A DNA stretch of 64,000 nucleotides from the NCBI RefSeq assembly GCF_003627955.1, contig NZ_RBWS01000007.1:186001-250000 (forward strand), read 5' to 3'. The notes below the pieces were generated by a model. It saw only the letters and a program-made list of their open reading frames with translations. It did no database searches and had not been told where the DNA came from. Of the stretch, positions 1-9,810 are shown piece by piece (the stretch's first letter is position 1; the number at the start of each line of letters is the position of its first letter). Origin of the DNA: Sphingobacterium puteale. Its GTDB lineage: Bacteria > Bacteroidota > Bacteroidia > Sphingobacteriales > Sphingobacteriaceae. Both the position numbers and the translations under genes were made by a program.

Positions 1-993
1 CGGAATTCAGGTCAAGATCGTAAATATATATTGCCTCCTCCTCAGATCGCTCAATTGACCAATCTTACAACCGGAGAAACGATTATACCGAATGGAGACC
101 TTAAGCTGGCATCATCCGAGAATAACCTCAGGGTGAGTTTCTCAAGCCCCTATTACTCCTCTTCACCATTACAATATCAGTATTACTTAGAAGGTTATTC
201 GGATAAATGGTCGGATTGGAGTGAAACAGCTTATCAAGATTTTACAAACTTGCCGTATGGGGATTTCGAAATTAAGATACGGGCCAGAACCAACACCGGC
301 TTGACTTCGGAGGTACGGACAATATCGTTTACAATTCAATATCCCTGGTACCTATCATGGTGGGCAAAAATCTGCTATATTTTGATGGTTACAGGATTGA
401 TTTATCTTATTTATAATTTCAATCTTCAACGAGAAAGAAAAAGACAGTTTCAAGCGAAGCGAAAATGGTTAGAAGAAAAGAAAATTGCTCTGGAAAGAGA
501 TGCCGAACAACAGGAGAAAGAATGGATTAAATTAAAGAACCAACAATTGGAAGCTCAGCTCAGCCTAAAGAACAAGGAACTGGCCAATGCAGCGCTCAAT
601 ATCGTCTATAAAAATGAAATGTTGAACAATCTACATGATGAACTCAAACAGCTCAAAGATGCAGAAGGAAACAGACTCAGTTCCGACGAATTGAAAAAAA
701 TAAATAAGCTAATCGAAGACGCCCATAACGACGATCGTGACTGGCATATTTTTGAAAAAAGTTTTAATGAATCACATGAGAATTTCTTTAAAAAATTAAA
801 GCAGGAGTTTCCGGATCTTGTTCCTAATGATTTAAAACTATGTGCTTATTTACGGCTCAATATGTCCAGTAAAGAGATTGCTTCTCTGCTCAACATCAGT
901 ACGCGAGGTGTCGAGATCAGACGCTACCGATTGCGCAAAAAATTAGGCCTACCAACTGACAAAAACTTGTCCGAATTTCTGTTGGAACGTTAA
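1..993 (+). CDS. Transmembrane LuxR-type regulator with Y_Y_Y sensor domain (5' partial)
   Basis: The reading frame is open from base 1, so the gene begins before the window; the TTG at 31 is not a credible start. The visible part holds a Y_Y_Y (triple-tyrosine) beta domain over roughly the first 110 codons, one membrane segment (about codons 118-138, WWAKICYILMV region), a long charged coiled coil, and a C-terminal LuxR/GerE-type helix-turn-helix (MSSKEIASLLNISTRGVEIR). No kinase or receiver domain is present, so this is a one-component membrane regulator like those that usually carry a periplasmic beta-propeller upstream of Y_Y_Y. It lies just before a SusC/SusD/glycosidase cluster on the same strand and is the natural sensor for it; the ligand is inferred, not shown. 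Confidence 0.85.
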   Translation, partial: RNSGQDRKYILPPPQIAQLTNLTTGETIIPNGDLKLASSENNLRVSFSSPYYSSSPLQYQYYLEGYSDKWSDWSETAYQDFTNLPYGDFEIKIRARTNTGLTSEVRTISFTIQYPWYLSWWAKICYILMVTGLIYLIYNFNLQRERKRQFQAKRKWLEEKKIALERDAEQQEKEWIKLKNQQLEAQLSLKNKELANAALNIVYKNEMLNNLHDELKQLKDAEGNRLSSDELKKINKLIEDAHNDDRDWHIFEKSFNESHENFFKKLKQEFPDLVPNDLKLCAYLRLNMSSKEIASLLNISTRGVEIRRYRLRKKLGLPTDKNLSEFLLER

Positions 994-1027
994 AATTTCG
1001 CTACAAAGACTACATCATTACCACACA

Positions 1028-1069
1028 AGCGCTTTAGTGTAAAAACAACACTAAAGCGCTCTTTTTTTT
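1028..1069 (+). terminator. Intrinsic terminator after the LuxR-type regulator
   Basis: Perfect 13-bp stem AGCGCTTTAGTGT (1028-1040) and ACACTAAAGCGCT (1048-1060) with a 7-nt loop, followed by a run of T. It separates the regulator from the susC transcript. Confidence 0.9.
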
Positions 1070-1149
1070 ACGCGAAATAAAATATTAAACATTTCAAAAC
1101 CAGAGTTTTAAAATAAATTCAAAACAATATTGAGAAAGCATAAATACAG

Positions 1150-1196
1150 TGTAGTAGTGATGTGAAAATGTTAAATTTTGGCGAAGTTGTACTACA
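1150..1196. promoter_or_regulatory. Dyad upstream of first susC
   Basis: TGTAGTA at 1150-1156 and its exact reverse complement TACTACA at 1190-1196 are separated by 33 bp, 64-110 bp before the susC ATG. A regulator of this locus could bind here, but a 7-bp arm pair can occur by chance. No fully consensus TAnnTTTG box is present; CATATTTG near 1201 is the closest. Confidence 0.25.
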
Positions 1197-1259
1197 TCAA
1201 CATATTTGCTCCAGGGAAATAACCAACTGTATTTTAAACAAACACCAAAAATTTACGAT

Positions 1260-4200
1260 ATGAGGAATCTATCCGCATTATTTTTGACATCCATGGTCGT
1301 CTCGGTTGCCTATGGACAAACTTCTATACAAGGGGTAGTCAAAGATGGCTCAAGCATGGTATCCATGCCCGGGGTCACCATTAGTATTAAAGGGAAAACA
1401 GTATCTACAAAAACCGACGCAACGGGGAAATTTCAGATCAATGCCTCTCCTACCGATTCATTGGTATTTAACTTTCTAGGTTACCGTACACAAACGGTAT
1501 ACATCGGAAACCAAACGCAACTCAGCGTTTTTCTAGAGAATGAAAATAAAGCATTAGAAGAGGTTGTTGTCATCGGTTACGGTACGCAAAAAAAGGCTGA
1601 CCTGACGGGATCAATTAGCTCCTTAAAATCATCCGACATCACTAAACAGCCCGCGATGTCAGCCATGCAATCCATTCAGGGTAAAGCCGCGGGGCTAAAT
1701 ATTGTTGCCAATGAAGCACCGGGATCTTCACCAAATGTCATTATTCGTGGATTAGGAACTGCTTTAGGAGGAAGAAATCCATTATATATTGTTGACGGTA
1801 TTGCGCAAACGGACATCAACAATATTAACCCTTCGGATATTGAATCCATGGATGTATTAAAAGATGCTTCTTCGGCTTCTATCTATGGTTTAAGGGCTGC
1901 AAATGGTGTCATTATTGTTACCACCAAGAAGGGTAAAACGGGCACCGTTAATATCAATTATGAAAGCTATGCAGGAATGAAGAAAATTCTTAACCGAGTT
2001 AAGATGGCCAATTCATCGCAATTCATTACCTATGCGAACGAGTTCTTGGAGTCGGTTAAAGGAGATTATTTATTGGACTCTGCTCAAACAACCAATACAG
2101 ATTGGTTTGATGAAATGCTCAGAACCGGTAGCGTCTATAATAACGCAATCAACATTTCTGGAGGTACTGACAAAGTCGATTATTTTGTATCAGCCAACAA
2201 CTTCACTGAAAACGGAATCCTCGATGGATCGAAATATATCCGGAATACCCTACGTAATAATAATGTATACAAGCTATTCAACAACCGTCTTAAGTTTAGT
2301 CAAAACCTTAATTTGACTTTAACTAAAGCTACCCCTAAACCCTACAGTGCCTTTACAACGGCTTACAGGCAGTCTCCTTTGGTTCCCGTGATGTATAGCA
2401 ATGGCCGATATGGGACAAATAGCGTCAATACAACAACGGGGATAGTTGGTTTAGAAACCGCTCCCGGCGAAAGCTTAGGTAACCTAAACTCTGAAGGTAA
2501 TCCGATATATGAAGTTCTCCGTCAAAATCAATTGACAAATACATTGCGTTTACAAGGAAGCTTTGAAGGAGAGTTTAAAATAACGGACTATTTAAAAATC
2601 AATTCACGTATCGGCGGTAATAAGTTCTATTCAAAGGACAGACAATTTGTAAATATCAAAGAAAATTATCTCAATGCTAACCCATTAAAGACAGAGACCG
2701 ACTTCTATAATGAGAAAGCAAAAGGTGGGGTAGGAAACATTGCTTTTGCAGATAATAGTCTTAAGTACGAGAATCTAGAACAATTCAGGTGGTCGTGGGA
2801 GAACTTCTTGACTTTTAACAAAAGTTTTGACAAACATAATGTAGAAGCTGTATTGGGTATGTCTCGCGAAAAATATGACATCAATAGTATGAATAGCCAA
2901 ATGGGATATACTGTCCCCGGACAAGAACAGTACTGGAATATTGATTTAGCCTCAGATGAATACAAGATAGTCAATCGCCAGACCTATTATACGCCAAGGG
3001 CTCTAGCTTCTTATTTTGGTCGTATCGCTTACAATTATGACAGCCGTTATTATTTTACGGGTACATTGAGGCGAGATGGTTCCAGCGTCTTTAAAAATAC
3101 CGGAAAATACTGGGGAACTTTCCCTTCAATCGGTCTGGGATGGAATATCTCCAATGAAGAATTTATGAAAGATGCCTCTTGGATCAATTTGTTGAAATTA
3201 AGAGGAAACTGGGGTAAGTTAGGTAATCAGGACATCCCACTAAACGTGTCAACCATCATGAGCAGCCCTGAAGCTTCGACGTATAACTATGTTTTTGGAC
3301 CTGAACAAAATCTCGTATACGGCAGTTCTTATGGAACACCTGCTGTGAATCTTTCATGGGAGGTAACTCGTGAAACAGGTGCGGGTATTGATTTTGCATT
3401 CCTCAATAACAATTTATCCGGATCTATTGATTATTATCATAAATTAAACACTAATACGATCTTAAATGTAACACCGACTTTAAATTCTCCTTCAGAACAA
3501 AATTTCTATGCGCATGGTGCTAAGGTGTTAAACCAAGGTGTCGAGGTTGTGCTAAATTGGAATAAAAATATAAGTCCGGATTTCAGCTATACTGTTGGTG
3601 TCAATTACGCTTATAACAAAAATGAGGTTACCGAAGTGGTATCAGCCTTTGACGGCGACACCGGCGGAAGTCTTAATAATGGAGAAATTACCAAGCAGCT
3701 TCGCGTAGGACAACCTATTTACGGATGGTGGATGTTTGAATCCATTGGTGTATTTCAGGATGCGAATGATATCGCTAATAATCCTTCTTTCGGACCAGCT
3801 AAGCCTGGTTACTTAAAATATAAAGATCAAAATGGCGATGGTGTAATTGATACCCGAGATAAAAAATTCTTTGGTTCATTCTTACCATCTTCGACTTACG
3901 GGATCAATATAGGTATCAATTATAAAGCAATTGACTTTAATCTGTCAGGTTACGGAGTTGCAGGTAATAAAGTCTATAACGGGCTGAAAAGTATAAGGCA
4001 AAATGCAGGTGAAAACGTTACGTTGGAAACGTTTGAAAACCGCTGGAAAGGAGCAGGTTCAACCAATGTACATCCAGGTGCTGAACATGCTTATTGGGCT
4101 TCTAGTTATTATCTAGAATCAGGCAGCTATTTCCGCATCAATAATATTACTCTCGGATACACCTTCAACAACTTATATAGTTCCAAATCCAAATTACGTC

Positions 4201-4358
4201 TCTACGTAACAGCTCAAAATCCATTTATGTTTACCAACTACAGTGGTTTCTCTCCTGAATTAGCTGGCGATGGTAGTCCAAAACTGACCTCTGGTATTGA
4301 GTTATCGGCCTATCCGACAACACGTAATTTCCTTTTTGGGCTTAACATGCAATTTTAA
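1260..4358 (+). CDS. SusC/RagA-family TonB-dependent outer-membrane transporter (PUL 1)
   Basis: Imports oligosaccharides across the outer membrane with its SusD partner, energised by TonB. About 1032 residues: a signal peptide ending near AYGQ, a carboxypeptidase-regulatory-like beta domain (about 22-105), a TonB-box and plug region opening with VVVIGYGTQKKADLTGS, and a 22-strand-type barrel ending in an aromatic C-terminus (NMQF). I chose the ATG at 1260 because it places the signal peptide at the N-terminus; an in-frame TTG at 1206 would add 18 residues that do not look like a leader. susD follows 20 bp later. The neighbouring GH144 and GH3 enzymes suggest a beta-1,2-gluco-oligosaccharide substrate (inference). 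Confidence 0.93.
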   Translation: MRNLSALFLTSMVVSVAYGQTSIQGVVKDGSSMVSMPGVTISIKGKTVSTKTDATGKFQINASPTDSLVFNFLGYRTQTVYIGNQTQLSVFLENENKALEEVVVIGYGTQKKADLTGSISSLKSSDITKQPAMSAMQSIQGKAAGLNIVANEAPGSSPNVIIRGLGTALGGRNPLYIVDGIAQTDINNINPSDIESMDVLKDASSASIYGLRAANGVIIVTTKKGKTGTVNINYESYAGMKKILNRVKMANSSQFITYANEFLESVKGDYLLDSAQTTNTDWFDEMLRTGSVYNNAINISGGTDKVDYFVSANNFTENGILDGSKYIRNTLRNNNVYKLFNNRLKFSQNLNLTLTKATPKPYSAFTTAYRQSPLVPVMYSNGRYGTNSVNTTTGIVGLETAPGESLGNLNSEGNPIYEVLRQNQLTNTLRLQGSFEGEFKITDYLKINSRIGGNKFYSKDRQFVNIKENYLNANPLKTETDFYNEKAKGGVGNIAFADNSLKYENLEQFRWSWENFLTFNKSFDKHNVEAVLGMSREKYDINSMNSQMGYTVPGQEQYWNIDLASDEYKIVNRQTYYTPRALASYFGRIAYNYDSRYYFTGTLRRDGSSVFKNTGKYWGTFPSIGLGWNISNEEFMKDASWINLLKLRGNWGKLGNQDIPLNVSTIMSSPEASTYNYVFGPEQNLVYGSSYGTPAVNLSWEVTRETGAGIDFAFLNNNLSGSIDYYHKLNTNTILNVTPTLNSPSEQNFYAHGAKVLNQGVEVVLNWNKNISPDFSYTVGVNYAYNKNEVTEVVSAFDGDTGGSLNNGEITKQLRVGQPIYGWWMFESIGVFQDANDIANNPSFGPAKPGYLKYKDQNGDGVIDTRDKKFFGSFLPSSTYGINIGINYKAIDFNLSGYGVAGNKVYNGLKSIRQNAGENVTLETFENRWKGAGSTNVHPGAEHAYWASSYYLESGSYFRINNITLGYTFNNLYSSKSKLRLYVTAQNPFMFTNYSGFSPELAGDGSPKLTSGIELSAYPTTRNFLFGLNMQF

Positions 4359-4378
4359 TCACTTAAGTTTTGAAAACA

Positions 4379-5809
4379 ATGAAAATTAACAAACTCTATA
4401 TATCCCTTTTTCTTAGTGCTGGTATTGCACTTCAGGGTTGCAAAGACAATAATTTTTTGGATGTTCCTTCTCGTGAAAGAGTTGAGGCTGAAGATAGTGA
4501 GGTGATATATACACCCGAACAATTTATCAACGGTGTGTATGGTATGTTTACATCTTGGGACTACTCCTTCTCCTACATCGGTATAACCGATATGCTGTCC
4601 GACAATGGGGATAAAGGCTCTGCTGTAACAGATGCCGGCGGAGATAAGTTAAGTTTAGACGAATTAACATATACCTCTACAACAGGCTCCTTTAAATCGA
4701 TGTGGGTACGCTGGTATAAATCAATAGGACGGGCAACACAAGCTATTGAATATACCGAAAAATATGGGCTGACTGATGAAGCATATAAAAATAGACTGGT
4801 TGCCGAAGCCCGCTTTTTGCGTGCGCTCAACTATTTTTATTTAGTACGTGGATGGGGAGATGTACCGATCCAAGATCGTGATTTAATAAAAAGGGAATCC
4901 GCATCCGAAGTCTACAGCTATATAGAAGCTGATCTACAATTCGCTATCGACAATCTGCCTGTAAAATCTGCTTATGCGGCAAAAGATCTCGGACGCGCCA
5001 CCAAAGGGGCAGCACAGGGATTGTTATCGAAAGTATATCTTTATCAAAATAAGTGGCAACAGGCAGCTGATATGGCCAAAACTGTCATCAACTCAGGGGG
5101 ATATAGCCTTGAAAAAGACTACGCAACAATTTGGCGCTTGGCGGGAGAAAATGGCCCCGAATCCTTATTTGAATGGCAAGCGCGGGGGACATCAATTGCC
5201 CTTGGGGTTAAACAATATAGCCAGGTACAAGCTCCGCGTGGTGGTCTGGTAAAACTCGGTTGGGGGTTTAATACGCCCAGCGAAAATCTACTCAATGCTT
5301 TTAATGCTGAGCATGACAATATCCGTCGTGATGCGACCATTATTTTCAGAAATTCGACCTTATATGATGGTCGCGTAATCGACGCTGGCGTAGAAAATGC
5401 CATGTACAATATGAAAGCATACTCATCTGCTAACGGTGGTGCTGATTATACCGATAAAAACGTACGTTATCTCCGTTTAGGTGAAATTTACCTTATCCTT
5501 GCTGAAGCTGCAAATGAGCTTGGCAATAGCAGCGAAGCGCTGAATGCCTTGAACGCTGTACGGACACGCGTAAAATTAGCCAACGTAACGACGACTGACC
5601 AGGCACAGCTCCGTCAATTGATCTGGAAAGAAAGACGTCTTGAATTGGCATTCGAACATGACCGCTGGTTTGATTTGATTCGTACAAAACAGGCAAAAAC
5701 TGCGATGGCTGCGAATGGAAAGACATTTCAGGATAAAATGTTGCTTTTTCCGATTCCGGAAGATCAACGTATTCAGACTCCAGAAATGCCGCAAAACCCA
5801 GGCTGGTAA
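4379..5809 (+). CDS. SusD/RagB-family surface glycan-binding lipoprotein (PUL 1)
   Basis: Cell-surface lipoprotein lid for the SusC upstream. About 476 residues with a lipoprotein signal peptide and lipobox Cys at about residue 21 (ALQGC), followed by the TPR-rich SusD fold. Family landmarks include AEARFLRALNYFYLVRGWGD and the C-terminal RLGEIYLILAEAANELG and WKERRLELAFEHDRWFDL helices. The ATG at 4379 is preferred over a TTG at 4370 that would add only three residues. It is cotranscribed with susC, and a strong terminator hairpin sits 20 bp after the stop. Confidence 0.93.
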   Translation: MKINKLYISLFLSAGIALQGCKDNNFLDVPSRERVEAEDSEVIYTPEQFINGVYGMFTSWDYSFSYIGITDMLSDNGDKGSAVTDAGGDKLSLDELTYTSTTGSFKSMWVRWYKSIGRATQAIEYTEKYGLTDEAYKNRLVAEARFLRALNYFYLVRGWGDVPIQDRDLIKRESASEVYSYIEADLQFAIDNLPVKSAYAAKDLGRATKGAAQGLLSKVYLYQNKWQQAADMAKTVINSGGYSLEKDYATIWRLAGENGPESLFEWQARGTSIALGVKQYSQVQAPRGGLVKLGWGFNTPSENLLNAFNAEHDNIRRDATIIFRNSTLYDGRVIDAGVENAMYNMKAYSSANGGADYTDKNVRYLRLGEIYLILAEAANELGNSSEALNALNAVRTRVKLANVTTTDQAQLRQLIWKERRLELAFEHDRWFDLIRTKQAKTAMAANGKTFQDKMLLFPIPEDQRIQTPEMPQNPGW

Positions 5810-5828
5810 TACACAAAAAAATAACTCC

Positions 5829-5862
5829 GTTCAAACGGCCAAAGGCCGTTTGAACATTTTTT
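5829..5862 (+). terminator. Strong terminator or attenuator inside the PUL, after susD
   Basis: Perfect 12-bp stem GTTCAAACGGCC (5829-5840) / GGCCGTTTGAAC (5844-5855), loop AAA, then ATTTTTTAA. The next co-directional gene starts at 5885, so the hairpin should lower expression of the glycosidase genes relative to susCD. Confidence 0.88.
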
Positions 5863-5884
5863 AAGACTTTAAACAATACTATCC

Positions 5885-7270
5885 ATGAGAAATCGAATAG
5901 CATATACTTACTTAACTGGTATTGCTTTGGCCCTTCTTCTCAGCAGTTCATGCCGAAACACTTCCTCCGTCAGTACTGAGAATGCGTCCAACGGTGATTC
6001 TATAAGCCACCCTATTATCAATGAAGATTCTTTGTTAACAAATATCCAGCAACAGACCTTTCAATATTTCTGGGAAGGTGCCGAACCAACATCGGGATTG
6101 GCACGTGAACGTATTCATATGGACGGTGTCTACCCTGAGAATGATCGTAATGTTGTGACGATCGGTGGTAGCGGTTTCGGTCTTATGAGCATGATTGTCG
6201 CCATGGAACGTGGATTTATCAGCCAAGAACAAGGGGTTCAAAAGTTGGATCACATCATGAATTATTTGGGCAAAATCGAACGATTCAAAGGCGCATGGGC
6301 ACATTGGTATGATGGCGAACTGGGTACAGCCAAGCCTTTTAGTGAAAAAGACAATGGCGGAGATATTGTTGAAACTGCGTTTCTAGCACAAGGCTTACTG
6401 ACGGTTCGCGAGTACCTGAAGGACAAAAGCGATGCGGCCAAAGCCGTTGCACAAAAAGCAGATAAACTCTGGAAAGAAATCGATTGGAATCACTATACAA
6501 ATGGACAGAATGTGCTTTATTGGCACTGGAGCCCTAAATTTAACTTTCAGCAAAACCATCCAGTCAGAGGGTATGATGAATGTTTGATTACCTATATTTT
6601 GGCAGCTTCTTCTCCCTCCCACCCTATTGCTCCCAGTGTATACCATGAAGGATGGGCAAGATCTGGCGGGATTAAAAGCACGGCTAAAAAATATGATATT
6701 CCGCTAGCAATTAAACAGAATGCTAAAGAAGGCGAAGTAGGCCCTCTTTTTTGGGAACACTATTCTTACTTGGGATTAAGCCCAAAAGGCCTAAAAGATC
6801 AATATGCTGATTATTGGGAGGTAACCAGCAATCATGTCAAAATAAATTTAGCTTATGCCAAGCTCAACCCTAAAGGTTATAAAGGCTATGGGGCCGACAA
6901 AGGCTGGGGCTGGACAGCCAGTTATTCCATCAAAGGCTACGATGCACACCATCCGGACAACGATCCCGGCGTAATCTCGCCAACAGCAGCCTTGTCTTCC
7001 ATGCCCTACACTCCGCACGAAAGTATCCAATTTGCGCAATACCTAAATAATCAATTGGGCGATAAAGTTTGGGGCAAATATGGCTACTATGATGCCTATA
7101 GCGAAACTGCCAACTGGTTTCCGCAACGTTATCTCGCGATCGATCAGGGACCTATTGTTGTCATGATCGAAAACTACAGAACAGGAAAAATCTGGGACTT
7201 ATTCATGCAAGCACCGGAGATTCAGCAGGGATTGAAAAAACTTGGTTTTACGAGTCCCTATCTAAAGTAG
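5885..7270 (+). CDS. GH144-like glucanase lipoprotein (glycoamylase-domain family)
   Basis: Predicted lipoprotein of 461 residues with lipobox Cys at residue 23 (LLSSSC). Landmarks of the PF10091 glycoamylase/GH144 (alpha/alpha)6-barrel family: TFQYFWEGAEPTSGLARER near residue 60, the Gly-rich GGSGFGLMSMIVAMERG, the HWYDGELG stretch, and the late PTAALSSMPYTPHES and YGYYDAYSE motifs. GH144 members from Bacteroidota include endo-beta-1,2-glucanases and related sophoro-oligosaccharide enzymes, so the likely job is to cut beta-1,2-glucan at the cell surface or in the periplasm before GH3 finishes the products. The family call is firm; the exact cleavage mode is not visible. Confidence 0.85.
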   Translation: MRNRIAYTYLTGIALALLLSSSCRNTSSVSTENASNGDSISHPIINEDSLLTNIQQQTFQYFWEGAEPTSGLARERIHMDGVYPENDRNVVTIGGSGFGLMSMIVAMERGFISQEQGVQKLDHIMNYLGKIERFKGAWAHWYDGELGTAKPFSEKDNGGDIVETAFLAQGLLTVREYLKDKSDAAKAVAQKADKLWKEIDWNHYTNGQNVLYWHWSPKFNFQQNHPVRGYDECLITYILAASSPSHPIAPSVYHEGWARSGGIKSTAKKYDIPLAIKQNAKEGEVGPLFWEHYSYLGLSPKGLKDQYADYWEVTSNHVKINLAYAKLNPKGYKGYGADKGWGWTASYSIKGYDAHHPDNDPGVISPTAALSSMPYTPHESIQFAQYLNNQLGDKVWGKYGYYDAYSETANWFPQRYLAIDQGPIVVMIENYRTGKIWDLFMQAPEIQQGLKKLGFTSPYLK

Positions 7271-7466
7271 TGGTTAATTTGGAATCATTTTTAATCTGTC
7301 ACACGTTGAAAATGGTTCCACCCACGAAAATATAAAAATTATCAACAACGGGCTCGATAATCTACCTCAAGCTTATTTTATAAATAAATATTACAATCAG
7401 CAACCAAATCAGGTGTTATGCGCTCAATTAAAATATTTAGTTCATAACGTATAAAAAAATAATACA

Positions 7467-9743
7467 ATGAAAAAAGTAGTAGGAACATTCCTTCTTGCAT
7501 TTCTAGGCTGGCATGTAAGTCCCGCACAGTCAACTCAAAAAATGGATGAGTTCATTAACCAGCTTATGGCCAAGATGACAGTCGAAGAAAAGATCGGGCA
7601 GCTAAATCTTGTTACTGGCGGCGAGGCGACAACTGGAACAACGGTTTCCACAGACGTGGAAGCTAAAATTCGAAATGGCCAGATTGGAGGTATCTTTAGT
7701 ATGAGTACACCATCCAAAATTCGTAAGACCCAAGAAATTGCAATCAAGCAGTCCAGACTCAATATCCCGATTATCTTTGGGATGGATGTCATACACGGCT
7801 ACCGCACTGTTTTTCCTATTCCATTGGGACTTGCAGCTACATGGGATATGGGCTTAATTCAACAATCTGCCCGCATAGCGGCAGAAGAAGCGACAGCAGA
7901 TGGCATTAATTGGGCATTTTCGCCGATGGTGGATATTTCCAGAGACCCGAGATGGGGACGTATTTCCGAAGGCGCAGGTGAAGATACTTACCTAAGTTCA
8001 AAAGTTGCTGAGGCTATTGTCCATGGCTTCCAAGGGGATAATTTAGCAGCACACAACACGATGATGGCCTGTGTCAAACATTTTGCACTCTACGGCGCAG
8101 CAGAAGCCGGACGGGACTATAATAGCACGGACATGAGCCTCCATCGCATGTACAATGAATATCTACCGCCTTACAAAGCAGCTATAGATGCCGGAGCCGG
8201 CAGTATAATGACCTCCTTCAACGATATTAATGGCGTACCCGCATCAGCCAACAAATGGTTGATGACCGATGTGCTACGCAAGCAGTGGGGTTTTAAGGGC
8301 TTAGTTGTAACAGATTATACGGCGGTCAATGAACTCACAGCGCACGGCCTCGGCGATTTACAACAAGTCTCAGCATTAAGCCTGAACGCAGGTATTGACA
8401 TGGATATGGTGGGCGAAGGTTTTCTCACAACACTGAAAAAATCGCTTGACGAAGGCAAGGTTAAACTCGCTGATATCGACAGAGCTTGTCGTTTTGTGTT
8501 GGAAGCAAAATATAAATTAGGACTATTCGAAGATCCATACCGTTATTGTAATGATCAGCGTGCGAAAAGTGTGATAGGTTCGGCTGCCAATCATGCTAAA
8601 GCAAGAGAAATTGCCGCTAAATCATTCGTTTTGTTGAAAAATGAAAATCAGATTCTTCCGTTAAAAAAAACGGGCACAGTTGCCGTCATTGGCCCTTTAG
8701 CCAATTCAGGAGCGAATATGCCGGGTACCTGGAGCGTGAGTGCAGAATTAGAGAAAACAGCATCATTAGTAGAAGGGATGAAGGCGGTGCTGGGTAATAA
8801 AGTAAATATCCTCACACATCTTGGAACTAATCTGCTGGAAGATTCTACCTACCAAAAGCACGCGACAATGTTTGGGCGTACAATAGTAAGAGATCCTCGG
8901 AAAGAAGAAGAAATTATCGCAGATGCCGTAAAAATTGCTCAACAATCAGATGTTGTTGTTGCTGCGCTTGGAGAATCTTCAGAAATGTCCGGAGAAAGCT
9001 CAAGCCGCTCCGAGCTGGACATACCTAAAAATCAACAAAATCTTTTGAAAGCATTATTGGCGACCGGAAAGCCAGTCGTTCTTGTCTTATTTACCGGTAG
9101 ACCGCTTACGCTTACTTGGGAGGATGCTCATGTACCTGCAATATTAAATGTTTGGTTTGGTGGATCGGAAACAGGAAAAGCAGTTGCTGACGTACTATTT
9201 GGTGATGTTGTTCCTTCAGGTAAAATTACAGCGACCTTTCCTAGAAATGTGGGGCAAATTCCGATTTATTATGCACATAAAAATACAGGAAGACCCTATG
9301 GCAACTCCGGGGATTTTGAAAAGTTTAAATCGAATTATTTAGATGTTAGCAATTCCCCACTCTACCCTTTCGGTTATGGATTGAGTTATACGAGCTTTGC
9401 TTATGGAGAGATTCAGCTAGATAAAAACACATTGGATAACGACGGTACCATTCAAGCACGCATTGATATTAGCAATACAGGTCATTACGACGCAGAGGAG
9501 ACCGTTCAATTATATATCCAGGACCTAGTTGGTTCTGTCACCCGCCCGGTTAAAGAATTAAAAGGTTTTCAAAAGATATTTCTGAAGAAAGGCGAAGTCA
9601 GATCCGTGAAATTTGATATTCAACTTAAAGATCTCAAGTTCTTCAATAATGATCTTAATTATGTTGCTGAACCGGGGGATTTTAAAATTTACATTGGCCC
9701 CAATAGTCGAGATGTTAAGGAAGTTTCCTTCAAACTGCTTTAA
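7467..9743 (+). CDS. bglX: GH3 beta-glucosidase, BglX-type
   Basis: Retaining beta-glucosidase of 758 residues, the usual BglX length. Signal peptide to about residue 20 (HVSPAQS), hence periplasmic. The N-terminal barrel holds KHFALYGAAEAGRDYNSTDM (about 204-223) and the nucleophile motif GLVVTDYTAVNEL with Asp283. The alpha/beta sandwich carries the acid/base region LGESSEMSGESSSRS (Glu503 or Glu510). The C-terminus is a fibronectin-III-like domain (from about residue 660). It follows the GH144-like gene by 196 bp. The pairing resembles loci in Bacteroides where a GH3 enzyme acts on beta-1,2-gluco-oligosaccharides, which supports that substrate; broader beta-glucosidase activity is equally compatible with the sequence. 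Confidence 0.92.
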   Translation: MKKVVGTFLLAFLGWHVSPAQSTQKMDEFINQLMAKMTVEEKIGQLNLVTGGEATTGTTVSTDVEAKIRNGQIGGIFSMSTPSKIRKTQEIAIKQSRLNIPIIFGMDVIHGYRTVFPIPLGLAATWDMGLIQQSARIAAEEATADGINWAFSPMVDISRDPRWGRISEGAGEDTYLSSKVAEAIVHGFQGDNLAAHNTMMACVKHFALYGAAEAGRDYNSTDMSLHRMYNEYLPPYKAAIDAGAGSIMTSFNDINGVPASANKWLMTDVLRKQWGFKGLVVTDYTAVNELTAHGLGDLQQVSALSLNAGIDMDMVGEGFLTTLKKSLDEGKVKLADIDRACRFVLEAKYKLGLFEDPYRYCNDQRAKSVIGSAANHAKAREIAAKSFVLLKNENQILPLKKTGTVAVIGPLANSGANMPGTWSVSAELEKTASLVEGMKAVLGNKVNILTHLGTNLLEDSTYQKHATMFGRTIVRDPRKEEEIIADAVKIAQQSDVVVAALGESSEMSGESSSRSELDIPKNQQNLLKALLATGKPVVLVLFTGRPLTLTWEDAHVPAILNVWFGGSETGKAVADVLFGDVVPSGKITATFPRNVGQIPIYYAHKNTGRPYGNSGDFEKFKSNYLDVSNSPLYPFGYGLSYTSFAYGEIQLDKNTLDNDGTIQARIDISNTGHYDAEETVQLYIQDLVGSVTRPVKELKGFQKIFLKKGEVRSVKFDIQLKDLKFFNNDLNYVAEPGDFKIYIGPNSRDVKEVSFKLL

Positions 9744-9756
9744 GCTAAAACAGTTA

Positions 9757-9793
9757 AAAAAAAGCGATACCTTCAGAGGTGTCGCTTTTTTTA
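9757..9793. terminator. Bidirectional terminator between GH3 gene and sulfatase gene
   Basis: Stem AGCGATACCT / AGGTGTCGCT (one G-U pair) with loop TCAG, flanked by A-run on the left and T-run on the right, so it works for both converging genes. Confidence 0.88.
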
Positions 9794-9810
9794 AAAATTT
9801 GATTCATCTT

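Noticed and set aside
5493..5903. Long reverse-strand frame opposite susD
   Set aside because: Shadow of a strongly supported SusD gene with normal codon use; no family features.
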